DNA of 64,000 bases from Phlyctochytrium arcticum (Eukaryota > Chytridiomycota > Chytridiomycetes > Chytridiales > Chytridiaceae). Both the position numbers and the translations under genes were made by a program. The stretch covers positions 124,001 through 188,000 of the forward strand of contig JAHLKI010000032.1 of assembly GCA_025602905.1 (NCBI GenBank), written 5' to 3'. How positions within the stretch are numbered: the first letter of the stretch is position 1; the number at the start of each line of letters is the position of its first letter. Positions 1 through 13,700 of this stretch are shown one piece after another. The notes below the pieces were generated by a model. The model was not told where the DNA came from. It did no database searches and saw only the letters and a program-made list of their open reading frames with translations.

Positions 1-612
1 ATGAGTACCAATCCGCAAGGCACTTCCTCTGCTATGCTGAACGCGGAAAGGGAGCGTGATGCCGAAGCCAACACATCGGATGACGAGCCTTCCACCAAGA
101 GGAGAAGCTTTCTGGCGTCCACCTTCGATGCCGCTATACAGAGTCTTTCACCGGCTCTGAGCCGGTCGAAATCTACTCGTTCTGACCTACAGAGGTCAAG
201 AAGCGCGCCACGGGGACCTCGACCTATGGTGTCCCAATCTGCGGGTCTTGACACGTCTGGGGTTGCGTTACCGCGATCGGCTACGCTTCAAGGAAACTCC
301 AGCGGACCACGCGTCGCGAAGCATGCTTTTGACGCACCCGACTTTGCACAGTTCATCAAGCAGAATGAACCGGCAGCCACACCGTTTACTGAACAGAATG
401 AAGTGATAACAAAACCCCTCGAGCAAGTGGATCAGACTATAATGTCTAAATGGATGGAGACACTCCGTCCTAGTCTTCCCGCAAATCATCCATTGAATAG
501 GCACAGCAAGCTTCGGGGAAACGGCGTGGAAGACGAGTGGGACGATATCTCAAAGGAAGCCTCCAAGGCTGTGGCCATGCTGGCTGCACGAGCGAGACAG
601 CCCGCTGCATAA
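1..612 (+). CDS. 3' end of an unidentified, disordered protein
   Basis: The frame is open from the first base of the window to a TAA at 610-612. It encodes about 203 residues rich in Ser, Arg and Pro, including an Arg/Ser-rich stretch (SRSKSTRSDLQRSRSAPRG). The last third looks more ordered: a short helical segment around KWMETLRPSLP, an acidic patch DEWDD and an Ala-rich helix at the C-terminus. An ATG lies exactly at base 1, but I cannot tell whether it is the start or an internal Met of a longer gene. I recognise no family. Its stop lies 165 bp from the convergent end of the TEL1-like gene, so the two genes are tail to tail. The reading frame is probably real because it stays open and the composition suits a disordered regulatory protein. 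The function is unknown. Confidence 0.5.
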   Translation: MSTNPQGTSSAMLNAERERDAEANTSDDEPSTKRRSFLASTFDAAIQSLSPALSRSKSTRSDLQRSRSAPRGPRPMVSQSAGLDTSGVALPRSATLQGNSSGPRVAKHAFDAPDFAQFIKQNEPAATPFTEQNEVITKPLEQVDQTIMSKWMETLRPSLPANHPLNRHSKLRGNGVEDEWDDISKEASKAVAMLAARARQPAA

Positions 613-777
613 TAAATAAAAATTTCCTATCTTGCTAGCTATGCCCTATGTAACTATTCGAATCAGAAGTATTTACAATAAATTTGCGACCCTTCATTAC
701 GGCTCTGTCTTTTTCTACATCCTGTTTTTGAAGTTTGGTCAGTCATCGTGTAGTTAGTGCTACTCCTGTTGAGTTAC

Positions 778-3700
778 TTACCAAGGCTGCCAACCTGGAA
801 ACATCCGACTGAGATTGTTTGCATCTATCGCTGAACTTATAAGTGCGTTGATACGACATTCGACGCTTACGTCCGTGGATAGCTTCTTCTTCACCACAAA
901 CAGAGCTCGTTCCGCTTCCTTATTAGGACCCCGGACTGCCGGGTTGGCTTTCTGGAATGCTGGATCCGACGTTAGTCCTTCCTGAAGCTCTTCCAGGTCG
1001 CCTTGGCGGCGTCTCTGCTCCAGTGGCGTGACTTTCCTAATTCCAGACATTTAGTGCGATCGCGGGAGCATCAAATCGCTCCGTGAATTGTGCATATACC
1101 AGTTGTATAATGGATCGTAACGAAACACATCGAGAATCGTCATTAACATCTCAGCGTCTTCACGGAATACACGAAGCGATTCTTCACAACTCCGTCGAAA
1201 TGCTCCTTCCAAACCGGTTATACCCATCCCGTCGACTGCGGGAAAAGCGGGTTATTAAAATGTCCATCCGCGGATGGGAAGCTCCTTACCCATGTCGCGC
1301 GTTAAACGAAAAGGAACCAGTTCTGGTACGGTTAAAAGCTTTCCTTGGTCGAAAGCGATTCCTAAATCAATATGAACAACCTCGGCTGACTTAGCATCAA
1401 TAAGAATATTTTGCGCATGTCTATCGCCAAGGCCAACTATGTAGCCAGCGATAGAGCTGGTCGCCACACTCCTTGTGTACGCGAGTTTTCGATCAAGCCT
1501 ATGAATAACCTGTTCAGCAAGATAACGCTCAGCCAGGTGACCCCTTCTTACCAATCTTTTGGGCGTAAAAATTTTTCAAAAAAGAAATGACGAAAGACGG
1601 GATTGAAATGTCGCTCAACTTCCCGGTAAATCTGTAATCGAGATTGGCGGGTTCCCTTTTTCATTTCTTCGCTCATCTTTGTTCTACACTGGGTCGGTCG
1701 CCAGTCATTTGGATTGTATCTTTTTTGTATGAGACTTGAAGTTTGGATTTGCAGCGCGGAAGCACTTACGTTGTGTGAGCTTTCGTCAGATATTCCCCAA
1801 TCGGTAAGGTGTTGTGAACCCATTCAACCAATCCCGCACGTGGAGCCAAGGGTACTACTTTATATGTACGAATGCTTAAATTTCGCTTTCGGGTATTAGG
1901 ATCCTTGCTCAACAACGTGTTCATAATGGAAAAAATTTTCGACAACACCGCTAGGGGAGATAGTCAGTGACAATTATTAGCCTGCCACGACGTATGGCTT
2001 ACCATCTTGCCGAAGGTCATCTGAACACGTACTTAGCTTAAAGAACGAATCACTGTGTACGAGAATGTAACTCACCGTTTCCTTTGACCAATTGTGTGTA
2101 GGTTTTCCCATCTGTAGCGTAACATTCAACTACCTTGGGGACATTGATACCGCCAGGGACAGTAAAAGTGTTCTTGAATCCAGTTATACGTGGCAGGTCA
2201 TCATACTTGCAATCCCCTCGCACTGGGTGATCCGCAGTTATCACAGGGACGTCCAAACCTTGTACCGCTATCTGCCCTATCGGAGACCGTCTACTCAAAG
2301 GAAAGGTTTTCGTCGTCTTCAGCATAGCTGGCGTGATACCCTTCCACGCTAAATCAATATATGCATCACAAAGTGTCTCAACCCGTAGCACGAGATCCCC
2401 CAGTGCTTCCGGTCTGCGAAGACGATCGAGAACAGTCGCTGCAGATGTTGAAGTAGGATTTTGCGGAACGGATTTGTTTTTCTGCGCGGAGGGCGCTCCC
2501 AATTGCGTTCCGTTTTTTAGTGCAATGATCTGATATAAAGTATGGTGGGGATGATCCTTCACAACAAGCGTTATTAGCAGTTGCAAAGTCTTTTGGAATT
2601 CCAATTCGGCGGGGTGCGGAGTGTTCGTTAAACGTGCAGACAGCTGGTACATGAGCACCAAGAACTTTCGGGTAGGTATACGGTTTATGTAAGTTCGAAA
2701 AATGCTGTTTACGCTTTTGACTTCCAAATTTGCAAGCCATAAAGCGCATAAGCGAAAGACAGCGACATCGGCTTGGACATATCCGTATTCCAGGCTCTCC
2801 ATGTAATTCTCAATGGCCTTTTCTAGGAACATGGTCCTGTCCTTGAGATAGCGGTTCTGTTCCGCTTCATCCATTTTGATTTGTAAAAGCATTTTGTCAC
2901 GAATGTGCACGTAGCGTTTGACAATGTTTGGATCTCTGGAAGCGTTTTGCTTCGCCAAGGCTTCACATGCATCAGCTTCACTCTGCTTATACCTGATGTG
3001 TTCACGTATCTCTTCTTGTAAGTCATTGGCTAAAAGATCCTGATACTGTGCATCAGCGAACCTTGCCAAATGGTAATGGGCTTTGGCACGAAGCTTGCCA
3101 TCGTTGGTCAATGCACTAGATTGAACGGCAGGTTCGAAATAGTCCTGAAGCACGGAAGCCGGGGATTCCAGACGACTCTCTGAAACCCATTTTCCGATGT
3201 GTGTCAGGTAAGTGCTTTCCATCGGTTTCGAAAGAGCGTCCTCCTCATGATGTGTTCCGCGCCGCAGATAGTATTTAAGGGATTTAATTGCTACTGTTTT
3301 ATCCGTGTCAACCCAATTGTTCTTGGACTGCTCGAGCTTACTGAGAGGTACAAAGTAATCCCTCACACTTGCAACTGTTTGGGCCGCACTGGAAGATAGA
3401 AGCACCTCCAAATGCGCGTTTGAGGTAAAGGCTTGCTGAACATTGCCAGCCTTCCTGGCCAATCGGCTATATCGTAGCAAATGCTCGCATTGAGCCTTGA
3501 GAACGCCAACTTGAAAGTTTGTCGTTGTGTCCGTAAGCTGGCAGTAGTCAATGAGACATGCTAAGCTTGATGAACGAAGTGCCAGAAGTGGTTCAACTTC
3601 CGTGAAACCCAACCGCAGATGCGCGGCATCCAAACGGGTGTTCCATCGCTGTATCAAATCCTGGAACATATCGGGAGACCCGTTGATCGCGACTATACTC

Positions 3701-6700
3701 AGCTCCTCAATTTCAGATAAAATTGTGAGCAGGCTCGTCCCAGAAAATGCACTAGTAGCCATGTTATCTCCATCTTGAATTTTCTCCCGCAGCAGTTGTC
3801 GGCCGAATGCCAATTGAATGGTGGGTGAGATCACTTGCAATTGGCCTTCTCGCAGAGCTCTGAGGGCGACGTGCACATCTTCAAAAAAGCCGCGATTGTC
3901 TTTTTCAACTATGTGAGAGGCAGTTTAGGCTGCTTTATAAACAAAAACTTACCGAGTAGTTTGGAATCTACGGGTAAGTCCCATTGCATCGTTCTGACGT
4001 AACACTCAAACTGCACTTCCTTCGCATAGGCATCCGTCTTGAATTGGCTGGTTTCATAGTGTCTGGAGCCCAAGGCATAATTTTGTAGTACATGATGGAG
4101 CCCCAGCTTACTCAACGATTGCATCAAGGTACTTTCCATTTCAGCGATCTGCAGCGAATCCGGGATACGGCGAGTAGTTTGCAGCCTTGCGTCTTGCAAA
4201 CGGTACACCTTTTCCCAAGATCCTTCGTACATGTACTTCTGTATCAGAAATCCGTCTTCAGCCAAGATGGTATCGGAGTCAATTGCTGCAATAGCTCCTT
4301 CCAGTCCATCGTGAATGTCGACAGATTTGTAAATGGTGCATATAAGTTCGCTTCGTGTTGGAGAGCGTTCTACTTTATCCAAGCTGTTCCCCGGTGTTCG
4401 GTTTTGGAAATTGAAGGTAGTGTCGGCGATTTCAAGATACATCAGGGCTGACGCAAATCGAGAGATCCGAACGGCAGCAACAGCAGCTGCTTGAAAGTCG
4501 ATTTCAAGCCAAAAATTGTTCTGGAACGGATTGGACCCTAAAGGATAATCTTCTTCGCGAAGAAACTAGGGAACAGGTTGGTCAAGATAAACAAATCAAG
4601 GTGGGCTTTATTGTACCTCGATGGTGTTGAGAATGAAATGGATTATCCGCTTGTCCGCCTTTGTATTCTTCAGTATCGATGTAAATTGCGTGGACAGAAG
4701 TGATCGCAGTGGCAAGGAATTCTCGTTGGAATTTGTGGTCTTTTCGTATGTTGTCGTTTCGATTGTTAATGCACACATGACCATGCGTGAGAAGATTGTC
4801 TCTACAAAGTGAGGGTAAACCTCGCACATCGATCCAAGATTTGGATAAAACTCATCGGTGGGATAACTTGCAAGAAGACTATTGGCTAGCCGCGATAACC
4901 ACTGATAGTATACCTGTTGTGCGCCATCTTCAGCAACCTTATCCGCCGACAGTTCCCAAACCAGCTTGTCGGTGAGGGGAGGATAGCTAAGTGACGTGCC
5001 CATGAACTTGGGCCGTTGCAGAAGTTTTCCGCGAAACAGATCAATGTACTTCGCAACATTTGGGTCCAAGTTATCGAATGCAGATATTCCCGCTCGTGTG
5101 CATAGCACGTGTCGCAACGTGCGGATAGCGATTCCGACTCTCGTCATGTCTTCGTCAAACAAACAGTGCTTCAGGTACCGTAATACCATAGTGTGACCGT
5201 TTTCGGAAGGTAAGGATTCAGTTGAGTTAGCGGTATGCCCTGCCGATGTCAGCTTTGAGTGGTGAAAACCTATGAGTGGGGTAAGCAATCCAACACAATG
5301 AGCAGCGTTGATTGCGATGGTATCCTGTGGCTCGGAGATGCGGAGTATCTGATGTAAGTTCAGTACAACATTCTCCAGATCTTTGGGGAAATTTATAATT
5401 TTCGCTGTCAGCGCCGACGAATGCAGTATACGTCGCAGATACTTTAGTTTAGCAGCTTGCGCCGAAGAAGACAGCCCGGTCATGTCCATCGCGGCAAGAA
5501 TGATTTTCGCATCGGTAGATTCGGAGACTTGAAGGTAGGGGGAGGTGGACGAGGTCAGAACGCCGTCTCTATCGTCTACTTGCAACATCGCCAGACGCAC
5601 CGCTTCCTCGTGTCCTGCCGCCCGTTCTGATCGCAGAATATCATCGAAAAGCGAGCTAACTGCAGCTTGGCAAATATTGTTCCGTTTACGAGCATACTCG
5701 ATTGCGGTTTGTCCAAGTGCAGGAAGGATTAAAGCTAGCCAACTTGTCGTATCTTCACCAAGAATGCCCTTGACGTTATTATACAGGTACTGAAAGATGC
5801 CACACGCATCGAGGCACAGTTCCGCGTCCCGCACGGCCGCAAGCAAATGCTGGCAAATACTCTCCAGTAACAACGGATGCGTAAGAGAAGGGAGAGCCAG
5901 GGTAATCAGATGCTTGTAACCGTTGACTAATAACATACGCTTCTTGTTGCGGAAAAGTTCACCATACAGGCGTTCATGGAATCCGTGTAAGATGCGTTGC
6001 AATCGCGCCGGACGTAGTAGAGACTTGTTGAGATTGGAATCGGCAACATCCGTAGGGAAGTACCCGTTCAACACATGAAGGACAGCAGAGAGCGTTTCGA
6101 CAGAAAAACATGGTAAAACGGAGTCAGGCAGACTGCTGTATGTTCCATTCGATATCGAATTTGCTGTCATAGAAGGCTTGAATCGAAGTGAAACAAGGAG
6201 GTTCACCACAATCAGAGGCATCGCTTTAGTAATTTCGACACGGAAGGCGTCGTCACCTCCCAACTTTTGGACCACATATGCCTGTGCAGCTACCCAATCT
6301 TCCTTACTCTGATTCGGCAAGCCATGTTCGCTGGCAGAGTTCGTATTGAGTGCAGCCAGAATATATACCTATCGGTCCAGCCAGTGGATTAACGTCAGTT
6401 CATAGCGGTGGACGATCACTTACCATGATCCAAGCAAATGATTTTTGGAGCACTTTCACGACGTCCATCGTCATTTCTTGCAAAAAATGTTTAAGCCGCT
6501 TGATTTTGCAACAGATAATCATTCTTGGCACCCAAAATTGGCAATTTGCCCCCAGGAAGTTCTCAATGGACTGGTTTCCGGCAAGTTCAAACGGAAAAGC
6601 ACGCAAATCTTGCTCGTCGCAAACCCACATAACTTCTGGCAGCATATGAATAACCAGAGACGCGCCGCTCGAGAATTGTAATCGCTTGGCAACAAGATCC

Positions 6701-9700
6701 AGGAAACTGCGCACCCATTCGCCATGAGATTTTCTGGCAGTGATTTTCAGTAGGTTGTACATGGCCAGAGTACGGGTTGAAGGACTAGACTGAAGGATGC
6801 TTGCCAATGTGGCGGCCTGCGATATGCAACCATTCTGCGACTCCTGATTTACCGATTGCAGAGCTGCCAGAATATCCTCAAATATATTCGAGTGGTCTGC
6901 TGCGGGAAAAATTGCAAATAATGCCGGGATCTGCTGACCGATGCTGAGTCGCACACGGATTTCTTGATGACCCAATAGTTCTAATAAAGCCGTCAAAGCT
7001 GCGTTACGTTTCTGCTCAGAGTCGAAGGATTTCTGTTTCTAACTTTAGTCGTGGAAGGCGCGGGAAAGAGGTATCACACATACTTCCTGCGAGTGTATTT
7101 TCAACGACTGAATTAAAAGAAGCCCAAAAGACAGGCACACATGCCAATCAGCTGTTCTTTTGGCAACTTTTTTAATAAAAAATTGGATAAACCCGCCAAT
7201 TTCGGAAGTCATGTCATCGGCGTCCTCGACAGGACAGCTGCGGACGGCTGGCAGTACGACTTCAAGGGAACGGATCACAAACCGCCATGCCAATGAATTC
7301 TTCTCCGTCTCGTACTCTGAAAGCAAGGAGCGACACAAGCTGAATAAGTGCTGAATGTTCGCTAAGGGAAAATGATTAATTTGAGCTTTTCTGAATTAAG
7401 TCTGCTCCGCACACCTGGTGTAATCCCGACGTTTGATGAGACACGAACAAAGTCAACCAGATCATCAGTGATGAATGGAAAATCGTAACTTCTGGATGGT
7501 GCGCTCAGAATAACGAACTCTTGGAGCGTGTAACGCTTATTCTCTTGGAGGGCCGAGCATGCTCCGATCCATAAAATGTTTTGTAGTTTTGTAAGAATTC
7601 GGATGCACAGTGCGTAATTTCTGTAGGATATCTCCTGTGAACCCATTTGCGTCCCAAAAATCGTTTCGACTTGAGGACAATAGCTAGGTGTGTGTGAAAT
7701 CCCTACTGTAGCGGCTTGACCCGAAGACTTGTCCGCTGCGCTGCGCGGGGATTGGATATCATCACGCATGTTTGAGCTGCAAATAGAGCATGCCTGTAGA
7801 CACTTGGAAACAACATCAACCAGCGCTTCCACGGACGATCTGGACAGAGGCCACGTCCCCTCATATCCGCTTTCACTACATTCAGATGGTAGTTCTTGCG
7901 TCATTCTTTCATCCACTGAGGCTTCCAACGTTTCCGTCTCTGCATCTGCGAATTCGAGAATCACCGACAGAAAATTTGCTTGATTTTCTACTGTAAGATC
8001 CTTCGATGCCAAAATGTTGACCACGCACAGCAACAACTTCGAAACCAGTAGTGGTACTTGCAGATTGGCCACCTGCGTATGCATACTTTCAGCCCTAAGG
8101 GTTGCCAAGCGTGCAAAGTTTGTCACGAAGGAAACAGTAAACAATGCTGTTTTCATTGAGACGAGATCTTTGGGGCTTAGAAGCGATGGTCCTTCTTGAA
8201 CTTGCGAAATATCCTCCAAGACTTCCTCCATCTTACTTTTGATAACATTAAATACCAAATCTTCGTTCCGAACTCCACTCGGTGCCCGCAAGCGATGCTT
8301 TATTTGAGAGGTATGCATCACAGCCTCAAGTTTCTCCGCGTCGGCCGAGTCGATGGCATCCCAGAAAGTGTTAGAGGAAGACATCCGCCATTCGCGAATG
8401 TAATCATCTCGAGGCCATAGATTGCTTGGTAAGGAGTTCAGAATATGGCGTCCAGGAACTCTCTGCTCCATAAAATCAATACCAATTAGTTTGAGGCATA
8501 TGTCCACGGACAATGATTGCAGAGCGCTCTGGCCCATACGCCACGGTTCCGCATCATTTGGGCTCATCAGGTAGAGCACAATATCCTGTAACATTGCAGA
8601 ACCGAACGCCGGGCCCCCTTTGCGCACGTTCGAGGCCCAGGTGACATATTCACGCAGAAAATACGACGAGAATGGAGGGGTCTCCGACCTTCTTCCAGAA
8701 AACAAGCGGGCAATGTCGTCGCCAAATTCGACTTTAACCATAAAGTTGGGTCGGTAGACACAGGCGTTCAATACGAAAAAAGCAACATCAGAGTTGGCTC
8801 CGCCCGCCGCAGCAATTTGCATTGAAGTGGGCCACAAAAGCTTGAAGGCATCCTCGAGACGGTGGTCCTCTTCTGGACACATGAGGAGAAACGTTCCCAG
8901 AGCGCACAGAGACCACGCCTGCAAGCTCGGATCTGTGGACGCTACAAATTCCAACAAAAGCTTCAGTGTCGCGTTCCATGTAGCGATGATTAGCAAGTCC
9001 TTGTGCCGAACAAAGAGGAATGTCAAAATTTGCATGAGTGCCAGCTTCTCAACATTGGAGGCAGAAGTCATGGTCAAAATCCCTGAGATGTCAACAAGGA
9101 CACTCGCACGTCGCACACGCTTCCGGGGTGTGTTTACCATCCGCCCTCTTTCGGTGTCAATGTCATTGGACGACTGGGCGAAGGATTCGTTCTCAAGTTT
9201 CACAGCATAGATATCTGAGAAGAACTCCAGGTGTGCAATGCTGAGCACTTCTTTTGGGGAAAACAAGCAAGTTTTCGGCCAATCTTGGTAAGATGGAATT
9301 GAAGGAAGGCGGCTCATTTGGCAGTGAACGGCAGACATGGCTTGTCGCGCGCTTGGGAGCACATTAAAGCCGAATTTACTACGAACGTCCCGCGGAATAC
9401 AGTCATAGATATGGTCTGCGATTTGCATAGACAATTCATGTGCCTCGTCCCGATCAGTTGTGCTGGTTGCCAGTGCGACTCGGAAGGAATGCAATAGTTG
9501 TATTCGCAAATTCTGATTGGCGCGGTTTTCCCAGAATGGTAAGAGCTGAGGAATAGCAGTCCGCAAGAATAGAGCCATCTCGTCCAAGTCAGCGAGACTT
9601 GTTTCTGACAACAGATGGTTGGCAGTGCATAGTAAGGGTATATGACAATGAGTATCTTGGGTATAAGATTGAAAAAAGTGAGCCAGAAAATCAAAAAGTT

Positions 9701-10511
9701 GCTTCGCATGCCCTCTGATATCTACAGGTGTACTTGTTACCAAGGAGGTCAGGGTTCTTGCAAAGTCCAACTCCACAGCCGATGTTTTGGAATGGCCGCT
9801 AGATACAGCCGTGAACTCCAGCGAAGACTCCAAAAAGTCATTATCGACATCTAGCGGTGAGCTTGAGGTATTGTTTCCCGGACGAAGCCCACGAATACAT
9901 AGCTGGAATATGGCATCCCATGCTGAAGCAGGGATGTGGTCTCGATAGGATGGTACGGTCAACACCAATCGAAGAGCCCTCGCGTAAGGAGTGGCTAGAG
10001 GTGGGAATATCCCATCCTTGAAAGGCAAGACCGTCAGAATGTGGTTAAGAACAATTTTGACCAGCGCCAATTTCAGCGATGATTTTCCTCGCTCGCATAA
10101 CCATCGAAAGTCTTGTCCAATTTCGGTCAAAGCTTTCGCCAGCTTTTCTAATGGTGCCTTAGATGAGCCCCGACCGGTACCGGCGAGCTTTGTTAAATAT
10201 GTGGCCTTTTGCTTTTCCACCAATCTACAAAGACACATCAGTCAGCGCATAGTCTTCCCAGGTACAAGCACGGATGTATCAGACCGTGCAATGGTTTCCA
10301 ACACGACCCCCCATAGGGATTCACTGACTTCGCCGGTATTCGAATGGTCAGATAGCAGTAGCTTCAGCGTTGATAAACCTGACGCTCGTTCCTTCAAGAT
10401 CACTCAAGATTTAGCAACGGAGTTTGCTCTTGGTGAGTGGAAAGAACGAACCTTTACAGCGCCGGCCTCAACTTTTTGTAGAGCCGATCGAATCTCATAT
10501 TCAAGGGACAT
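778..10511 (-). CDS. TEL1: Tel1/ATM-type PI3K-related protein kinase (multi-exon)
   Basis: DNA-damage checkpoint and telomere-maintenance Ser/Thr kinase of the PIKK family, nuclear, normally recruited to double-strand breaks by the MRX/MRN complex. The start chosen is the ATG at 10511. A 66-nt intron at 10392-10457 joins [18 protein letters not shown] to [14 protein letters not shown], which matches the N-terminal TAN region of Tel1. A very long helical-repeat region follows (about 10.2-4.0 kb), then a FAT domain (about 3.9-2.05 kb). The kinase domain includes the segment [16 protein letters not shown], the catalytic loop GDRHAQN and the ATM-type DLG in place of DFG (ends near 1.25 kb). A 54-nt intron at 1236-1289 lies inside the kinase domain. 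The FATC end is MFPGWQPW followed by a TAA at 778-780. At least nine exons are needed and the protein is about 2,900-3,000 residues, as expected for Tel1. Internal exon borders were not all resolved. Confidence 0.93.
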
Positions 10512-10727
10512 GATTCGTGGTGCCCAACCTATGCATTCTGATCAGGTTTCGGTCTGAGCTTCTCGAGGATTTCTCGCCGCCTTCGCGAAATCCTGGGCTC
10601 CGCTTTGTTTACGATCGGGCTCTCAGCACGTCACACTGTAAAATATTTCAATACTGTACTCAAGAACAACCAGGAATCTAGACGGAGCTTATAGACTCTA
10701 CTTAAAGCAGCAAACTATCCACCAAAC
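10512..10727. promoter_or_regulatory. Bidirectional promoter between TEL1 and HBS1
   Basis: Only 216 bp separate the divergent start codons of the Tel1-like and Hbs1-like genes, so both promoters must lie here or overlap the first exons. I see no clear TATA box. Shared control of a DNA-damage kinase and a ribosome-rescue factor is possible, but the sequence does not show it. Confidence 0.5.
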
Positions 10728-13700
10728 ATGTCTCGGCACAGAGCAGTAAGGAACCTGGATCTGGATGGTCTGTTGGCGGAATCGGTAGCATAATTGGCTT
10801 AATCGGTGATCTAAAAACTTCTCCTAGACGAAATGGACGACGACTATGAGGACGACGACAACTATTACGATGAGGACGAGGATGAGGACCAAGGTACGCC
10901 TGAGAAGATATCCCCTTTGAATGAGAGGAGTTTATGCCTTACATCCTTCGCGACGCAGACTATGGACAGGACACTCACACCGTGGCCTCCTTTTTCGGAG
11001 CCAAAGATGTTCAGAACAAACCTACTGCTCGATCTGGTGGAGTCAATTTGGTAGAAGAGGTGAAAGCCATACTGGGAGAAGGCTTTTCGACAGCCCAGAT
11101 ACAACAGAGTCTGCGGGAAAATGACAATGATTTGGACAGTTCGGTGAACTGGCTATTAGGTAGGAGACTATATCAACGAATGCATTAGGGCTTCGTTGCT
11201 AATTTTGCACAAAGAGAACGGACCATCCCAAGCAGCTGCACCACCTCCTGGCTTCAAGCCATTGAGCTCTAAACCCACAGGTAAGCAGTAATATCTCCAC
11301 CCCTTATCCCCCACATCTGCAATTGCTTCGCTTGGGAAATGCGACGCTAGGACTTGCCCAAAATGCACGGTACAAGAGATTGTCATTGTTTCACACATTT
11401 GGCGTGACATAAAGACTTCATTTTGTACGTTTAGGCTTGGCAATGAAACACGGCGTCCCATTTCTTGAGACTGAAGACGATGGCCTCGCATATTTCTCGT
11501 CAGCCCCAGTGCCAATTCATGTTGAAGTTGCTCGAGAGGCTTCATTCAGCATTTTGGAGACAATGCGAAAAGTGGCATCACTTGGTGTAGAGGAATGGAC
11601 AACCAACGCGAAACCTGCGCAAACAGTGCCAGCACCGTCGAATGACGGAGACGGTATTTATCCCTTGATGGATGAGCCTGCCGTGCCAAGAGCCAAAGAA
11701 ATTGAAGAAGAGCCATTACATACCATATCTTCAATCAATATACCATCTGCCGGACCAGAATTACACACAGCCACCACTTTCCCAAATTCGGGGAATATCG
11801 TATCAGCCCAAGCTCATGCAAAAATGCCTGACCAGGAAAAGCATCTCAACATAAACGCTCCAATACCCACTACCGCACTGTCTGGACGACCAACAAACCC
11901 GCTACTACAAGGCTCTGGGTCAAATTCTACAAGCTTGCAAAATCTTCCCTCTACAATACCTGCAGCGTTCGGGAAGCCGTCAACGCTATGGGCTGAATCC
12001 GGGGCAGGCATATTTGGTGATCGTAGTCAGAATGGCCCGGCATTGTTCGCAGCCTCTGCAAAGCCCAAGCAGAGTCCGTTGTTCAACACTGCATCTGGTT
12101 CAGCAGCTAGTGGCCTTTTCGGCGCGAAACTTGGTCCAACCGCATCTGGTACAGCGACAAGTAGTCTTTTCGGTATGAAACCTGGTTCAACCGGAGCAAG
12201 TCTATTTGATGCGACATCCAATCGAGGGAAATCCGTCCCTTTTGGCAAGAATGACGAACCATTTTCGTTACGATCCGACCCGCAAGTCGCCGGGCTCAGC
12301 TCCCTGGCGTCGCAGGCAGCGCGCGCCAATATTAGCGGCCTTGACGCCATCAAACTCGCAAGGGCCTCCATTCAGAATCGGCAGGGGAATACACCGGTCA
12401 GCTTTCGTGCACCAGTCATTCATTCGACACTATCATCCGATGTCGGTTCGGAACAAGGATCACAGAGCAAACCAGCTCATGCTCACGGAATACCCAGGTC
12501 GCCAGACTCACCCTCAAGCCCTATTCTGGAAGGTGGAAGACCCAAATCCCAGGATAATAGTTTTCCGTCCATCGTACAATCTCTCTCATTACTTGCCAAG
12601 TCCAAGCACGAAGGGCGACAAGATACCACTTTGACCGCATCTCCCTCCCCCTTTGCATTGCTACTCACTGAGCATCCACCTCCCCCTTCTACTTCAATAG
12701 CTAATCAGAAACATTCCTTTTTTTCGGCAACAGTATCAGATACCCCACAGTTCGAGTTTAAAGACCCAAGCCCGGATGATATTGTCAATCAAGCGCGCTC
12801 TAAGGGTAAGAATGACTCAACAGCAAAGGAGTCACTTTCCGACTTACTCTTTGGTAGTTAAAACATTCGCCGCAAAGGCCCCGGTGAAGAAGTCGGTTCC
12901 TTCCGAACCAGCTGTCAAGCCTTCGCGGAAAGCCGATCTTTCCCAGCTTGACGCAGATATGGAAGGTCTTAACTTGTCTGTTCCCAAATCCACCAGTGTC
13001 TCAGAGGTGTCGATGGAGCGAGTCCCCTCTGCAACGAGCTCAACATCCTCATTAACGGTTCCTCTGCAAATGGCACGAACAGCATCGTCGAGTAGCACTG
13101 GCCGCTCATCTCCAAAGACGAAGAGGGTAGATGTTGCACAAGAGTACAAAAAGCGCAATGCTGAGAAGGAGAGTCTCAATCTCGTGGTAGTCGGTAAGGG
13201 TTCACCATGTGTCATTATCCTCTCATACCGGATCCTAATGATTTTGCTAGGACACGTCGATGCTGGCAAGAGCACCTTAATGGGACATCTCCTCTTTCTT
13301 TTGGGAGAAGTCAACGAGCGGACCATGAAAAAGTTTGAACGAGATGCCGAGAAAATGAAGAAATCGTCCTTTGCATATGCCTGGGTCCTGGATGAAACAG
13401 ATGAAGAACGGAGCAGGTAAGCCTAGATTATACTCTTTGACGGCACTCTTTTTAATTTTGCTATACAGAGGTGTAACCATCGATGTGGCCATCACAAAGT
13501 TTCAAACTCCCCATCGGAAATTCACCCTTCTTGATGCTCCCGGGCACAGAGATTTCATCCCAAATATGATGTCGGGTGCTTCTCAGGTAAGCATGCTCAA
13601 TCAGCTCGATATCCCGGCACAAAATATGAATTGCCTTTGTATAGGCTGATGTTGCCATTCTTGTGGTGGACGCCACACCTGGAGAATTTGAGACTGGATT

